The notes under the pieces are model-generated. The model was not told where the DNA came from and did no database searches. It saw only the letters and a program-made list of their open reading frames with translations. Positions 21,714-33,822 of a DNA stretch of 64,000 nt are shown here, piece after piece (position 1 is the stretch's first letter; each line of letters starts with the position of its first letter). This stretch comes from Gloeophyllum trabeum ATCC 11539 (Eukaryota; Basidiomycota; Agaricomycetes; Gloeophyllales; Gloeophyllaceae). A program made the translations under genes and the position numbers. The DNA lies in NCBI RefSeq assembly GCF_000344685.1, contig NW_006920413.1:1305717-1369716 (forward strand), given 5' to 3'.

Positions 21714-22612
21714 CTCTAGAATGATGCTATGAAGCTGTCTATACACGTAGCAGCCGTTGTTAGGGCTTACCTAGGTCAAATACTTGATTCGGTAGTTAAA
21801 TCAGAGGGGTTGTGGGCGAGGACTACGAGCACTGAGCGACATTTTCATCTTTTAAACCCATCTATTTGCGCAGTGCAGCAACACGTTGAATCATGTCCTT
21901 GTCGTCATTAATTCACGTGTACCTGTAATAAATGAAAGTGACGACTCGTGAGGTAGACAGCAATGTAGGGAAAAGGCAAACTGATATCATCCGCCTGCCG
22001 GCAAGCAGGCTCACGGAGGGCCATGGTCAGTGAACATACCTCCGACGACATGACGAAATGGATCTCGTTGTGTTTATCACACCATCAGTGAGATCCCAAC
22101 GTCATGGCGCCCCTGTACGGTACCCGAGGTACTCTAGATAGCTGGTATAGCTACCGTTGTACTGTTAAGTGATGGCGAACCGGTAAGGAGGAACGGAGTG
22201 AGAAGCACGTCTCACAGCGTGTGAGATATAGCATTCAGCCACAGCAATGGAGAAAGACGCCGCTATTTCTCCGTCAGGACTTCCTAGTGATTCCAAGGGC
22301 TACTCTGACAAAGCTCGAGGCTTGCCGTAATATAAGCTGGAACTTGTAATGTTGCGGTTAGCAGCGAATTCGAATTAGTGCTCGGATTCCCGTCGGAATC
22401 GCGAACGAGTCAATATTATTGATGTGCTACCTGTTAAGAAAATTATAGCAGAGGGACCAGGGAAACAGATAAGAATGTCTGGCCGCACGGGAGGCCACAA
22501 GTCATCAAGTCATCGGGCAGTTGTGGAAGGCGAACAACTTGAACATATGCGCATGTTATGTTTCGGGGCAAATACGAGCAAATAGACTCGAGCTCCCTCA
22601 GGCTGGACTTCC
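21714..22612. promoter_or_regulatory. Divergent intergenic region, caspase-like / ATG6
   Basis: About 900 bp between two divergently transcribed genes, so it contains both promoters. Short inverted segments are visible (ggtacccgaggtac near 22120; ggtatagctacc near 22143). I see no TATA box I would trust, no RNA gene and no transposon ends. Confidence 0.45.
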
Positions 22613-24349
22613 ATGATGGCTTTCGTATGCCAACAATGCAAGAACCCACTACAGGTACTTCAATATGATTGAATCGTGTTCACTCATGTCAACTGCACAG
22701 ATGAATCCAGCTCGACGCGTCCTTGGTGGACTTGGCACCGTCCGCCTTCGACATGATAGCAGCAGCCCTGCCTGCGCCGCTGCCAAGTAGTGCGCGCCCT
22801 CAGTCGGAAGCGGAACAGCTCGCAAGATTGCCTTCGCCGTCCTCATCCAAAGCAGCGTGGCAGCGAGCCGCACAGTCCAACCCTCTGCGGACTTCGTCAC
22901 CCTTGTCAGCGCGTGCGCAGGCTAAACAACCTCATCGCGAACCTCAAGCGCCGAATGACTCGTTCGTACTCCTCCAAGACAGTGTAATCAAGACGATCCC
23001 TTCGTCACTCCCGTCGCCCTCCGATGGAAAGAAGTTTTCTGTGTCTAGGTCGCGGCACGCTCCCACTAAAGCCGCCGCCTCGTTCTCATCTTCAGAACCT
23101 GAGCCACCCAATCCTTCACCCTTATCGCACCACCTCCACGCAAGCTTGCGCTTGTTCAATCTTCTATCTAGTAGGACTGATGTGGACCATCCACTATGCG
23201 CGGAATGCACACACATCTTACTCTCTACGCTTGAGAAGCAGCTGGAGGAGACCAAGAAAGAAAGGGATGGATATCTAGCGTTTGAGAAAGAGGTTCGGAA
23301 AGAAAAGGAGCGGGAATCGAAGGAACTGAATAAAGCAGACGTCGAAAGAACTATTGAGAGCCTGAAGGAGGAAGAGCGATGGGCTATCGAGAAACTGCGA
23401 GAAACTGAAACGGAACGCGAGAAGTTGGAAGAAGAGATGAAAGCCCTGGAATTAGAGGAGAAGGCTCTGGAAGAGGAGGAGGCTGAGTTCGTCTTTGCGG
23501 GGTTTCGTTTCTGGGTATCTCTCACCTTCGTTTGTGGCAGGTTCTGGCGGGTCCACAATACCCATGTCATAAATTCTGCGCAGCAAGCGTCGCAATTGGC
23601 AGCTTTGCGCGCGGCATACGCCGCCGATGCTGCTACCTTAGAGAAACTGGAGCGCACGAACGTGTATAACGACGCATTTTGTATAGGCCACGACGGCGTC
23701 TTCGGGACCATCAACGGGCTCCGTCTCGGTAGAGTGCCAGGAGTACCTGTACGTCCGGTTATCTCCCGACACGAGCATACCTAATGAAAGTGTTAGGTTG
23801 AATGGACAGAGATCAACGCTGCCTGGGGCCAGACCCTCCTCCTGTTACACACGATTGCCCGAAAGCTGGAATTCACGTTTGAGAAGTGCGTTGCTCCTTT
23901 TGAGCTGGCTGATTCTCAGCTTACGTCCAAGCCTTTAATGTATAGTTATCGCCTCGTTCCAATGGGGTCTTTCTCCCGCATCGAGAGGACGACAGGTGAT
24001 AAAGCCACCTACGGCTTGTATGGTTCCGGCGATCTCCACATAGGCCGTTTGCTACACAACCGCCGATTCGACTTTGCTATGGTCGCATTCCTTGAGTGCT
24101 TGAAACAAGTCGTTGACTATGTCAAATCTCAAGATGCAACCGTTGAATTCCCTCATCCGTAGGCAGATTGTTCCCCTGCACCGTGATCACTGACGAGGTG
24201 GAATTACCAGGATCATCAAAGATAAGATCGGCGAGGCTTCCGTCAAGCTTCAGTTCAGTCAAGAAGAGGCGTGGACACGCGCTCTTCGGCATATACTACT
24301 GGCATTGAAGATCCTCCTCAAGTGGACTACCAATGGCGCTAACGGGTAA
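22613..24349 (+). CDS. ATG6: Beclin-1 / Atg6 (Vps30), PI3-kinase complex subunit
   Basis: Scaffold subunit of the class III phosphatidylinositol 3-kinase (Vps34) complexes in autophagy and vacuolar sorting. Two adjacent ATGs (22613, 22616) open [14 protein letters not shown]. After an intron ending near 22708 comes [16 protein letters not shown], both being beclin N-terminal signatures (CxxC plus a BH3-like stretch). A long Lys/Glu-rich coiled coil runs about 23220-23480. An intron within about 23510-23540 leads to WRVHNTHVI, the start of the BARA/ECD domain: [50 protein letters not shown] and [13 protein letters not shown]. It ends KWTTNGANG with the stop at 24347-24349. All domains are present and the frame is intact after splicing. 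Confidence 0.93.
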
Positions 24350-24925
24350 CTGGCCTTGCTGCAAGCCGCCGCCTCTCCCTTGTAGAACGTACCAAGAGCG
24401 CGAGCGTAATAGGTATGGCTTTTCACATGCCGGACGTCGGACTTTGTTCTCCTACATGCCTCCGTCCGTGCGGATCCCAGCGTTTACTTGTATTGCCTGT
24501 GTCTACTATAATGGCGGTATTCAACGTCTAAGCACTACGAATGGTTAGCTATTCGGATTTCGGACCTGATCTTGATCCGTCAACAATCTGAGCCAAATCT
24601 GTGACTATATACGTCAAGCCTAAAATCACGCCAACATGACACCTTCATACGAGCTATGCAGGAACACAGTCCAGCCACAAATCCTTGCACTCGTATTTAT
24701 CTCTTTGTTCACTTCTCTTGCCGGCCGTAGGCTACCCTCTCTTGGATTCCTTGGTTCTCAAGTTGGTTTCTTACCTGAAGTTCTGGGTCTGGCCGGATAA
24801 TCGGTACTTGCTTGGTAAGTCATGCTGGTTTGTCAGCCTACCACTAATCATCCTTGAAATAGTGTTTTCAGGAAGAGGTAGATCCCATCGCCTAGCTTCA
24901 CTGCCCTACCGCAAACCCAGTTATA
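24350..24925. other. Intergenic, GCS1 upstream
   Basis: 576 bp between ATG6 and the glutamate-cysteine ligase on the same strand, holding the ATG6 3' end and the ligase promoter/5' UTR. A 93-codon open frame starting at 24685 overlaps the ligase start in another frame and shows no family resemblance. I leave it out. Confidence 0.5.
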
Positions 24926-27677
24926 ATGGGTTTACTGTCTCTCGGTACTCCACTAGCTTGGGATGACGCCAAAAAGTATGCGGAGCACGTCAGACACCAC
25001 GGTATCACGCAGTTTCTGAACATCTGGGACCGTATGAAGGATCGGACAGGAGACGAATTGCTATGGGGTGACGAGGTATCACGGTCTTGTTATGGTCTTG
25101 CGCACTTCCCTTAATGATCGAGACATGCTGCCTCCTTCAAGATCGAATATATGGTCGTGTCCTTCGACGATACGGAAAAGAACGCGAAATTGTCTCTGCG
25201 GCAGACAGAAATCCTGCAGAAACTCAGTTCTATCGTCAGCGACATCTCGTCCGGCCTCGGCGATGAGTAGGTTTTCATTGCTCTCGCAGCTTTCATTAAT
25301 CCGACGCCGTCGCCAGTGTCGCTGTCCCGACTTTCCATCCTGAATATGGACGTTACATGCTTGAATCGACACCTGGAGCCCCGTACACGGGCTCTATTCC
25401 GGACGTGCTATCAGTGGAAAACAACATGCGTTATAGGTATGATGCAGTCCGCCTGGATCCTGGTCGCATATCTTGAGCTTATCATCAAGGCGCAACCTCG
25501 CCCGTAAACACCTCAAGTCCCACGAGATCCCCATGACCTTCACTTCCTTCCCTCGTCTCGGTGTGCCCGGGGTGTTTACGGAGCCATACTTTGACCCAGC
25601 AGATGCCGTTTCTAGTCATAGTTTATTCCTGCCGGAGGAGATAACGAACCCCCATGCACGTTTTCCGTCGGTGGCTTACTTTCTCTTCCTGGTTTGCAAC
25701 TAAACCGGTTCGTATGTAGGACCTTGACTGCGAATATTCGTCGGAGACGCGGGTCCAAGGTTGCCATGAACCTGCCGTTGTTCATTGACGAGCGCACGCC
25801 TCGACCTTTCGTGGATCCTACAATACCCTGGCAACGCAACATATATTGGGAAGACCCTGGTCAGTGCTCAGGTTCTCAGGATTGTGCGGTCAGCTAAGGC
25901 AGCGGTCATAGAGGCTAGGAATGGCGCCGCTCTTTTGGACCATATTTACATGGATGCCATGGGCTTCGGCATGGGATGCTGCTGTTTACAGCTGACATTC
26001 CAGAGCTGTAATGTGGCGGAAGCTCGCCGCATGTATGATGCCATGGTGCCGTTGGCTCCCATTATGGTGAGTTAACGCGTACTTTCGTCACATATCCTGC
26101 CTTATTCTCAAATAGCTAGCATTAACTGCGAGCAGTCCACTATGGCGAGGCTATATTGCGGACGTCGATTGTCGCTGGAACGTGATCGCTGGCGCCGTCG
26201 ACGATCGAACGGAAGAAGAACGGGGGTTGAAGGTACGGCCCGATCACCGTACCCTGAAAGAATACATACTAATTAGCTGCTCAGCCCTTGAAGGAAAATA
26301 GAAGGCGCATTCCGAAGTCTCGGTATGACAGTGTCAGTCTGTATATTTCGGAGGACTGGATAAACCGCCCGGAATATAATGATATCCCCGCACCTGTCCA
26401 CGAGAAAATTTATGAGCGTTTGCGCAGGCATGGTAGGTCGATGTCATGCTCACTTATTGCGCTACCGTTGCTCATCCGTACGTAGGAATCGATGCTGCCC
26501 TGGCTAGACATATTTCTCATCTATTCATCCGGGATCCGTTGGTTATTTTCTCCGAAATGATTGACCAAGATGATTCAACGAGTAACGATCATTTCGAGGT
26601 GTGCTCGTTCTTAGTACGGCTGGTGCGCTGCTGAGGTCTCGAATTGATTCTAGAATATCCAGTCTACAAATTGGCAGACTGTCCGGTTCAAGCCTCCTCC
26701 AGTGGATTCTGCGATTGGATGGAGAGTCGAGTTCCGGAGTATGGAAGTTCAGTTAACAGACTTCGAGAATGCTGCATTTGCCGTGTTCTTCGTGCTGTTA
26801 ACGCGAGCTATCCTGCACTTTAGTCTTAATCTCTACGTACCCATATCGAAGGTACGTACCTTCGTGTTTCAACCGTCGCTAAACTCACGCATCCCTTTTT
26901 TAGGTCGACGAGAATATGCAGAAGGCGCAGAAGAGGGACGCAGTCCACTCGCAGCGGTTTTATTTCCGCAAAGACGTGTTTCCATTATCTTCGCGTGTGT
27001 CGTCAGTAGTTTCATCACCTGGTTCCGTCTCTCCGATGGACGGTACGCCTAACGGATTGAATGGGCATGCACCATCGAAAGAAAAGAAACTGAGGAACTG
27101 CTATCCGAAGTTCCCCGATCCTGACGACCATATCAACTTTGGTCCGGTAGACGAAGAATACGTCGAGATGAGCATTGACGAAATTATGAATGGCAAAGTA
27201 CGTCTTGTTCTTGCGTGGTTCTGGGCGTTTCCTGACCTTTTCGCTAGGGAGCCGATTTTCCGGGTCTCCTCAGTCTCGTGTACGCATATCTAGAGACGCT
27301 TGACATCGATAAGACCAGTCGGGATAGAATCGAGCAGTATCTCGACCTCATTCGGGGCAAGAGCAACGGTGAGTCGATTCTCAAACCTGCTTGAGGCGTA
27401 ATTCACGCTCGGTCGTATTTTAGGCTCGCTCCAAACGACTGCAACATGGATAAGAAACTTTGTTCGCAACCACCCTTCGTATAAATACGACTCAGTCGTA
27501 AGCCAGGAGATCAACTACGACCTTATGCGGTCGGTGGATGAGATGTACGTGAGCCACTTGCATGGCGTGAAACGATCTTAACACGACGAATCCAGTGAAC
27601 GTGGCGTACGCACAGCACCTGGTCTCTTACCCGAGTGCTTCGTGGGCAGTCATCATGCCCACGTCTCCTTAACTTAA
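24926..27677 (+). CDS. Glutamate-cysteine ligase catalytic subunit
   Basis: Catalyses ATP-dependent gamma-linkage of glutamate to cysteine, the rate-limiting step of glutathione synthesis in the cytosol. The start at 24926 gives [18 protein letters not shown], the conserved eukaryotic GCL N-terminus; ELLWGDE then IEYMVVSFD follows after an intron. Further landmarks are [15 protein letters not shown], an intron joining NNMRYR to [15 protein letters not shown] (about 25436-25490), [62 protein letters not shown] [13 protein letters not shown], and [21 protein letters not shown]. It ends HHAHVSLT with the stop at 27675-27677. About ten short introns. Full family length; feedback regulation by glutathione is a family property. 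Yeast name GSH1, fission yeast gcs1. Confidence 0.95.
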
Positions 27678-27948
27678 GTGTCTACCGGACTCGCATAGGC
27701 CATCCGAGCTACTCTGTAGCCATAGTTTACATGTATTCTTAACTATACGGGGAAGGTGTGAGTCCGTGTGTATTGGTCCCCGTGGTGTGTTCGTCGTCGA
27801 CACGCAGATGGGAACGCAAATCAACAATTCCACACTGACAGTGGTCAGTGTAGTGACAGCAGCGGCCTCGGAGGCGTCCGGCAAGGCCATTCGCAAAGTC
27901 CCACGCTGCTGACCCAAATCGGTCTTTGCACTCTTGAGCTTGCCAACA

Positions 27949-28598
27949 ATGTCGAGTCTACGTCTCCTCTCGACCGTCGCCCGGCGCGCACCGTCGACAT
28001 TCCCAGCAGGGAGGAGAGGATATGCGGAAGCTGCAGACAAAATAAAACTGTCCCTGGTATTGCCCCACCAGGTATGCATTGTTAGTGCGTGTGTCTGGCG
28101 TGACCTAATCCTTTGCCAGTCCATTTTCTCTTCAGCAGATGTTGTACAAGTCAACATCTCCGCTGCCACTGGTGATATGGGTATTTTAGCCAACCATGTG
28201 CCGTCCATTGAGCCATTAAGACCCGGTTTGGTTGAGGTGGTCGAATCAGGGAACACCTCTAAGAAGTGGTTTGGTGAGTAACCCCACACGTCTGCTGGTC
28301 GCGCTTTTCCAACTCGGATGCGTGTAGTCTCTGGCGGCTTCGCCACCGTTCACCCTAACAACAAACTTACCATCAACGTTGTTGAGGCCGCTTCCTTGGA
28401 CGACTTCTCTCCGGAGGTGCGCTGCTCTCACCGTATCACACAGGCCATAGCCCTGATGCTGTTCCATAGGCTGTTCGTGCGAACTTGCAGGAGGCTCAAA
28501 GGGTCATCGCAGGGAACGGTTCAGAGGAAGACAAAGCTGAAGCCAGGATCGAGGCGGACGTGTATGAGGCGCTGCAGCATGCGCTTGCGTCGAAGTAG
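27949..28598 (+). CDS. ATP16: ATP synthase F1 subunit delta, mitochondrial
   Basis: Central-stalk subunit of mitochondrial F1Fo ATP synthase (counterpart of bacterial epsilon). The start at 27949 gives a mitochondrial presequence, MSSLRLLSTVARRAPSTFPA, with a cleavage region around RRGYAEAADK. The mature part reads KLSLVLPHQ, then after an intron SIFSSADVVQVNISA, MGILANHVPSIEPLRPGLVEV, then VSGGFATVHPNNKLTINVVEA and the C-terminal helical hairpin ending ALQHALASK. Three to four short introns. Length is normal for the family. It lies 271 bp downstream of the GCL gene on the same strand. Confidence 0.95.
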
Positions 28599-28996
28599 AT
28601 TTAAGCCTCCAGTCTGTATCATTCCCGGACTAGATCACTTTGCGGTTCACGACTGAGCTGGGCTGCCTTGAGTATATCCGTTCATGCACATACTTAGCTA
28701 GGTGTAATGCTGCTGCCTTTCGCCTAGGCTCGTAGCCAACCTCTACGACAGATTGAGGCCGATATTCTGCCCTCAATAGCGGTACGACAGGGTCGTCACG
28801 AGCCTACCTTTCGCCTGAATTCCTGGTCCTGGCCCACCCAATAATGGACCCCGGCTTGTGCCGATATGTTCAGACGCGATCTGACGCGCTCTTCCATACT
28901 TCGCAGCCGTACACACAAGGTATATTACCGCCGAATGATTATTTCCCATCGTCGCACTCTCTTTCCATCTCGCGCTGTGCAAGCGCACCGCTGGCT
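28599..28996. other. Intergenic, AlkB-like gene upstream
   Basis: 398 bp between the ATP synthase delta gene and the AlkB-like gene, both plus strand. An in-frame ATG at 28844 would extend the downstream protein by 51 residues. That leader has no recognisable domain, so I chose 28997. Nothing else seen. Confidence 0.45.
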
Positions 28997-31900
28997 ATGC
29001 GTCAACCGAAAGCATGGAATGACTTAACCCTCCTGCAGGATGAACCGTTCAGAGGGGCGTTCGAGGGTCGTTCGCAGACGCGGCACCAAAGCCGTAAGAA
29101 TCAAGCTACATGGGAGCGAAATCTGGCTGCCAAGGTGTTGGAGAATGAGGTGAGATGTCTCTTGCTGTGATGTTTGTTCCTCAGCGAACTGCGAACACCC
29201 GCAACAGCGAGCCACTGTCTTCGCATGGACCGCTCTGGCATTTGCCTGTTCTCCTGGCGAAAAGGAACCAGACAAGAACATTGGCTTAACCTTCAGTTCC
29301 CTGCTTTTTACCCAAATCTTCTGGTGTTTGTATCAGGAACAAAGTGGCGAAGCCCAAGCACTCTTGCGACGTGCGCGGCAACACGCGGGGTTCTGGTTTG
29401 AGGTGCCGGAGCATGGGGATGATCTTGCGCATGCGGCTGGAACCTCAAACAACCCGAAAAAGCGCCGGACCAAGAGAAAGCGTCGCAATCCTCATAGTAA
29501 TTCCGTCGACCATAGCAGAGATGGGAGTGTTGCGTCGAAGAAAAGTCGCGAGCGGTCGCTCGAGCATGTTCACTCAGCTTCTGCTGACTGCATGATCGAA
29601 GAGAGTCCTACTGCCAGAGAACTTGGTGCACCAGCCACTCCTGCCGGATGGGATACGGACTCTACGCTCACAAGCTTGCCCTCTTCAGATGAATCCGATT
29701 CTGAGGTGTCGGTGCAGCTCGCTTCTTTCCTGACGTCTAAAGTTCCACCCATCATGTCGACTTCGCGACCAAAAAGAGCGGCTACGACTCATGAAAATAT
29801 AACGCCACTGGCCACTATGAAATTCAAATACCACCGTAATGGCGGACGTGAATCAAGCATTGACTTGGCAGATTATATTCCGTCTGCTCTGATTTCGGCG
29901 GACCGTAAGGGTAGGAGGAGCAAGCGTCCGCGACTCTCCAAGCCCGTTGAAGTTGGTCCCGAGTCGTTGACGACGGAACTGAGCAGCATAGACACATCCA
30001 GGCGGGAGAATACCACTGTTGATCTAGTTGCGCCGGCAGAAACTGTTTCGTCCACTACTGCGCAGCAGATACGAAGTGTGTCTATCTCAAGCAAAGAGAA
30101 GGATGCTCTGGCTACAGGGAATCCCAAAATCTCCAACGCAAAAAAGGCTTACAAAGTTCGAGAGAAGAAGGTTACAGCTAGAGAGCGTCGGTCTGCTGTT
30201 CTTGCAAACAAAGATACTGCAGTTTCGAGGAGCGGGATCATCTCGTCACATCCTTCCGTGAGTCTGGGCAGCCGAGGCACACGTAACAACCGAGATCGTA
30301 CAGCGCAGGAGGACGTACTATCCTCAGTCGCACCTATCGACCTTTGCCCCTCCCCTGGCAGGACCGGACCCCGTCTTTCTACAGGATTGCCAGGAGCCTC
30401 CGGGAGAAGCCAACAAACATCCAACAAAGGAATGAGAAGCGAAGGAAGCCGTCCTCGCACAGTAGCGAAGCAGATCGTCTCTGGAAGAGCGGCGAAATCA
30501 AAGTCCTCTGCCCCACGTTCCAGATGTGATTCGAAGACACCGTCCGTAGCGGTCGACGAGACGCGACCTATCGTCAAGATAAAGCCCACTGGGCTTCCCG
30601 CTAGAAAAGGGGCCGGACCGAAGTGTGTTGCTCGACGTTCCAAATACTACTCAGAGACATCGTCCGTAGCGGACGACGAGATGCGACCCATCGTCAAGGT
30701 AAAGCGCACCGGGCTTCGCGCTAGAATGAGCCCCGCGGTAAGTGGAAAGACGGCAGATGCGAAGGTTCGCGCAATATCCGGCGGGTCGCAAAAGGGCTCA
30801 CAGAGGAATGCTCGTTCTAACGAGGCGAGCACCGAACGAAGTGTAGTTCAAGTCTCGTCTCCCCAGGCTGGCGTGCCTGAGGATAGTCTATGGCTACCCC
30901 AAACTGACACGCAGGCATCATCCGCACGTCGTCTTGGAAGCCCGCTCCTGCTAGATGGCCATGTTGACGGGAGCATCTCCTCTGGGAGTACGCTAGTGAT
31001 ACCAAAAGCCACCCTCCATCTACCAAGAACAAGCTCCAGTCAACTACATCCTATATCAGCTCTGGTAGATAGTACTACTTTCGACCCGCCCTTGGATCCG
31101 GCTGAAACCGTCAGCCGCTTGCGCTCGCGTTTAAGACCTCCGCTCCCCTGCACACCGCCAGTCTGGGCCAAAGTAAGTGCAGCATCGAAACATCTCATAG
31201 GCTTCCATCTGATCCTTCCTTCTGCAGCACCGACAAGAAGTGTGCGAGACGGTAGAGTGGTTCCGGAGCTATCAAGGCGGCGTCTACTTCAATAAGAACT
31301 ATGCGCATGGATATCTCCTCAGTGCCTTCTCGGCAAGGTTCGACTAGTCCTCACCTTTCGGTTTGGGGGGCTTAATAGTCTTTCTCATCAGTCGCGATAT
31401 CTTTCACCATCAAGGGAAATTGATCATATCCCACGGGTAAGAGGATGCCATGCCCTGTGATGTAGGTATCTCTCAAACTTCTTGCTAGAGGAGGCAGAGC
31501 AGAAGCTCTGCATACCAAGGAAGGCAGGACCTCGACCACGCAGGCTAGCGATCAGCATGCGGATGATCTATCTGTTCGGGCTTTGTTGTTGAGCTACGAA
31601 CAACGCCATCCGGTAGTACTGCTCATTGATGACAAATATGAACTATTTCCCTACGACTTACATGCTACCAATCCTGATTATACCTACGTGGCATTAGGCA
31701 ACTATCTCATCACACGGGTATGGGGTGAGTCATTCCCTCTCGAATCCCGGGTGTTTATTGAGATGTGAATTGCTGCAGCGGAACGTTGCATTCCCAAGAA
31801 TTCATCGGAGTCCGTGATACGATACAAGTTTGCCTTTCAGTGGTGTGATGAACAAGGAGACCCGTGGTGGCTTAAACAACGGCTCATGCAGACAGACTCG

Positions 31901-33822
31901 ACTACCGAGGAAAGCTCTAGCACTGCAGCGACCAAGAATGATAGCTATTCCAGGGGACAATGCTCTGGTGAGTTTTGATCCGTGTTTTGGTTTTTAGATC
32001 AGAATTATGACTTCGATCCAATCAAGGCTCGATCAGCGACGAGAGTTTTGCGGCGCCCTTGGACTACGAGTGAGTCGCGGAATTCGAAAGCTGGGTTACG
32101 CATGCTTAAGGGCATATTACATTAGCTCCGCCGGTATCATCAGGCGCATCTGTCGCTTCTGTGGGAACGAGAGTCCTTTAATCTATGAACAAGGATGGGT
32201 CTGTACTCAGCCATATTGTCATATGTTCTGGATGCTCGATGATGGTAAGCATCCTCACGATGAGCTCACTTATGCGCAAAGTTTTCTTGGCTTGCTCGAC
32301 TTGCCCTCCATGGGATGTAGAGATATCAGACCGCCACTTCCCGTCGGCCCTCACTCTGACCAGATTACTACGACCCTTGAGTTTACTCGAGGATATCACT
32401 GCAGGACGTGTGGGCGGCTGTCCTGTCGGTGAGTACATAGTCACCCAGGCGAAACGTAACTGAGCCACGGCAGAGTAAAGTGGCAATACTGGCAGTGTTC
32501 AAACTGTGGGGTGCGTGTATAAGTCTGTATCCGTCCCCTGCATGCTCTGATGACATATTACATTCCTGGTAGGGCATATATCACGTCCCAGGCAGAACTC
32601 GTCTTCCCAATGAACTACGTATTAGGATGAAACTTGGTTTTGATCGACACAAGGTCTCTTCAATTTCAGGTGAGTATGTTTTATTAGTGAATGTCACGTT
32701 TAGGCGAACTGCAACCGCCTCAAGGGATCGTCAAACCGCCCTTCTGCCTCTATACCGAGAACCGTTATTATGGCTACTCTCAGATATTCATCTTACCCGA
32801 TGGAAGGTAAGTTACCACTATGCTCGATGATCAAGTGCTTAGCCCGCCATAGAGGCCGGATACATCATATCCTAGGCAGCCCTCTTCTCAACACAAGAGC
32901 AAATGACATTTTCAGAAAGTATCAAGACCAAGCAGCAGAAGGACGTGTATCATTTCGAAGGTGGCCTATCAGGATGGTATGAATAATCCTATTCATCTCT
33001 GCTCAGACTAACTCAGATGACTTGGCAGCATAAATGTATTTTATATACATCATCAAAAAATGAACTCCGATGACGTAAATTTCACAGGCAGAGGTGACCT
33101 ACTGGCTCAGTACTTCTCCCACAACGGTAAGAATCATAATTCTGCTATCGTCGTCGATCTGACTCGTCTGCTGTTCTGGCAAGCTGGTGCCCCGTATCAT
33201 GTGAGTCCGGCACCTACGCAGTTGGGACCATGATGTGAATCTGTTTCCCTACATTCTAGTATGTAGGAGGCACAAACGAGACAGTGTCGTTCCAAGAGGC
33301 CCCCTCTGCCGTGATGGAAGCATTGGACCTCATACAAGACCGGGCGTCAAAAGCCGTACGGAGGCCACTCAGGTTCAATGAAATCCTTTCCGCAGCATAT
33401 ATGCAAGACCAACAGATGGCGGTATGTCATAAGTCACCTAGAGAAGGTTAACTCATAATACATTTCAGTATCACGGAGATGACGAGGAGGGTCTTGGACC
33501 CGTAGTGGCCTCGCTGTCACTTGGCTCCCCCGCGCTAATGCGTTTCAGGCCTAAGGGCCAGAAGCAGGATATCTTGTCCATTGTTCTACACCACGTAGGT
33601 GCTGGACTTGAAACTGCCTACGTTTCTCACTGACTTGCTTATAGGGCGACGTACTTGTGATGGAGGGGCTTGAAGTGCAGCAGTACTACGAGTAAGTCAC
33701 ATATTCTCCGCCCGACTGTTGCCAGGTGCTCACATCAGACCGTGACAAGACATCAGGTCCAACCAGCGGATTTCAGGATCGCAGCTACGGCACGACAGAT
33801 TGGAGTGCTAGAGGGCTTGTGA
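28997..33822 (+). CDS. AlkB-like 2OG-Fe(II) oxygenase with zinc-ribbon-like motifs and long disordered N-terminus
   Basis: Large multi-exon gene. After MRQPKAWNDLTLLQD an intron joins ENE to RATVFAWTALAFACSPGEK (acceptor near 29206). A very long exon then encodes a basic, Ser-rich disordered region with NLS-like runs (KKRRTKRKRR near 29460). The middle part has two Cys4 motifs: CRFCG..CTQPYC (about 32150-32220) and CRTCG, then after a splice CSNCG (about 32400-32510). The C-terminal domain is AlkB-like: RFNEILSAAYMQD, the iron ligands H-G-D in AYHGDDEEG (near 33480), ASLSLGSPALMRFR, HHGDVLVMEG, a distal His in YYECSHQT, and the 2OG-binding RIAATAR. The stop is at 33820-33822. The fold implies oxidative demethylation of nucleic acid or protein; the substrate is unknown. 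Confidence 0.78.
30515..30726 (+). repeat. Two-copy 120-bp tandem repeat inside the AlkB-like coding region
   Basis: The stretch starting near 30515 recurs 120 bp (40 codons) later, in frame. The shared core CGTCCGTAGCGG is at 30541 and again at 30661. Both copies encode SVA-x-DE-x-RPIVK-x-K-x-TGL-x-AR with a few substitutions. It lies in the disordered region, so copy number may vary between strains. Confidence 0.8.

Noticed and set aside
22944..23714. 256-codon minus-strand open frame
   Set aside because: It is antisense to the beclin coiled coil; the Ser/Arg/Phe repeats are the mirror of Glu/Lys codons.
24685..24966. Hydrophobic 93-codon frame upstream of GCL as a membrane peptide gene
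   Set aside because: It overlaps the GCL start in another frame and AT-rich UTR can give hydrophobic codons; no further evidence.
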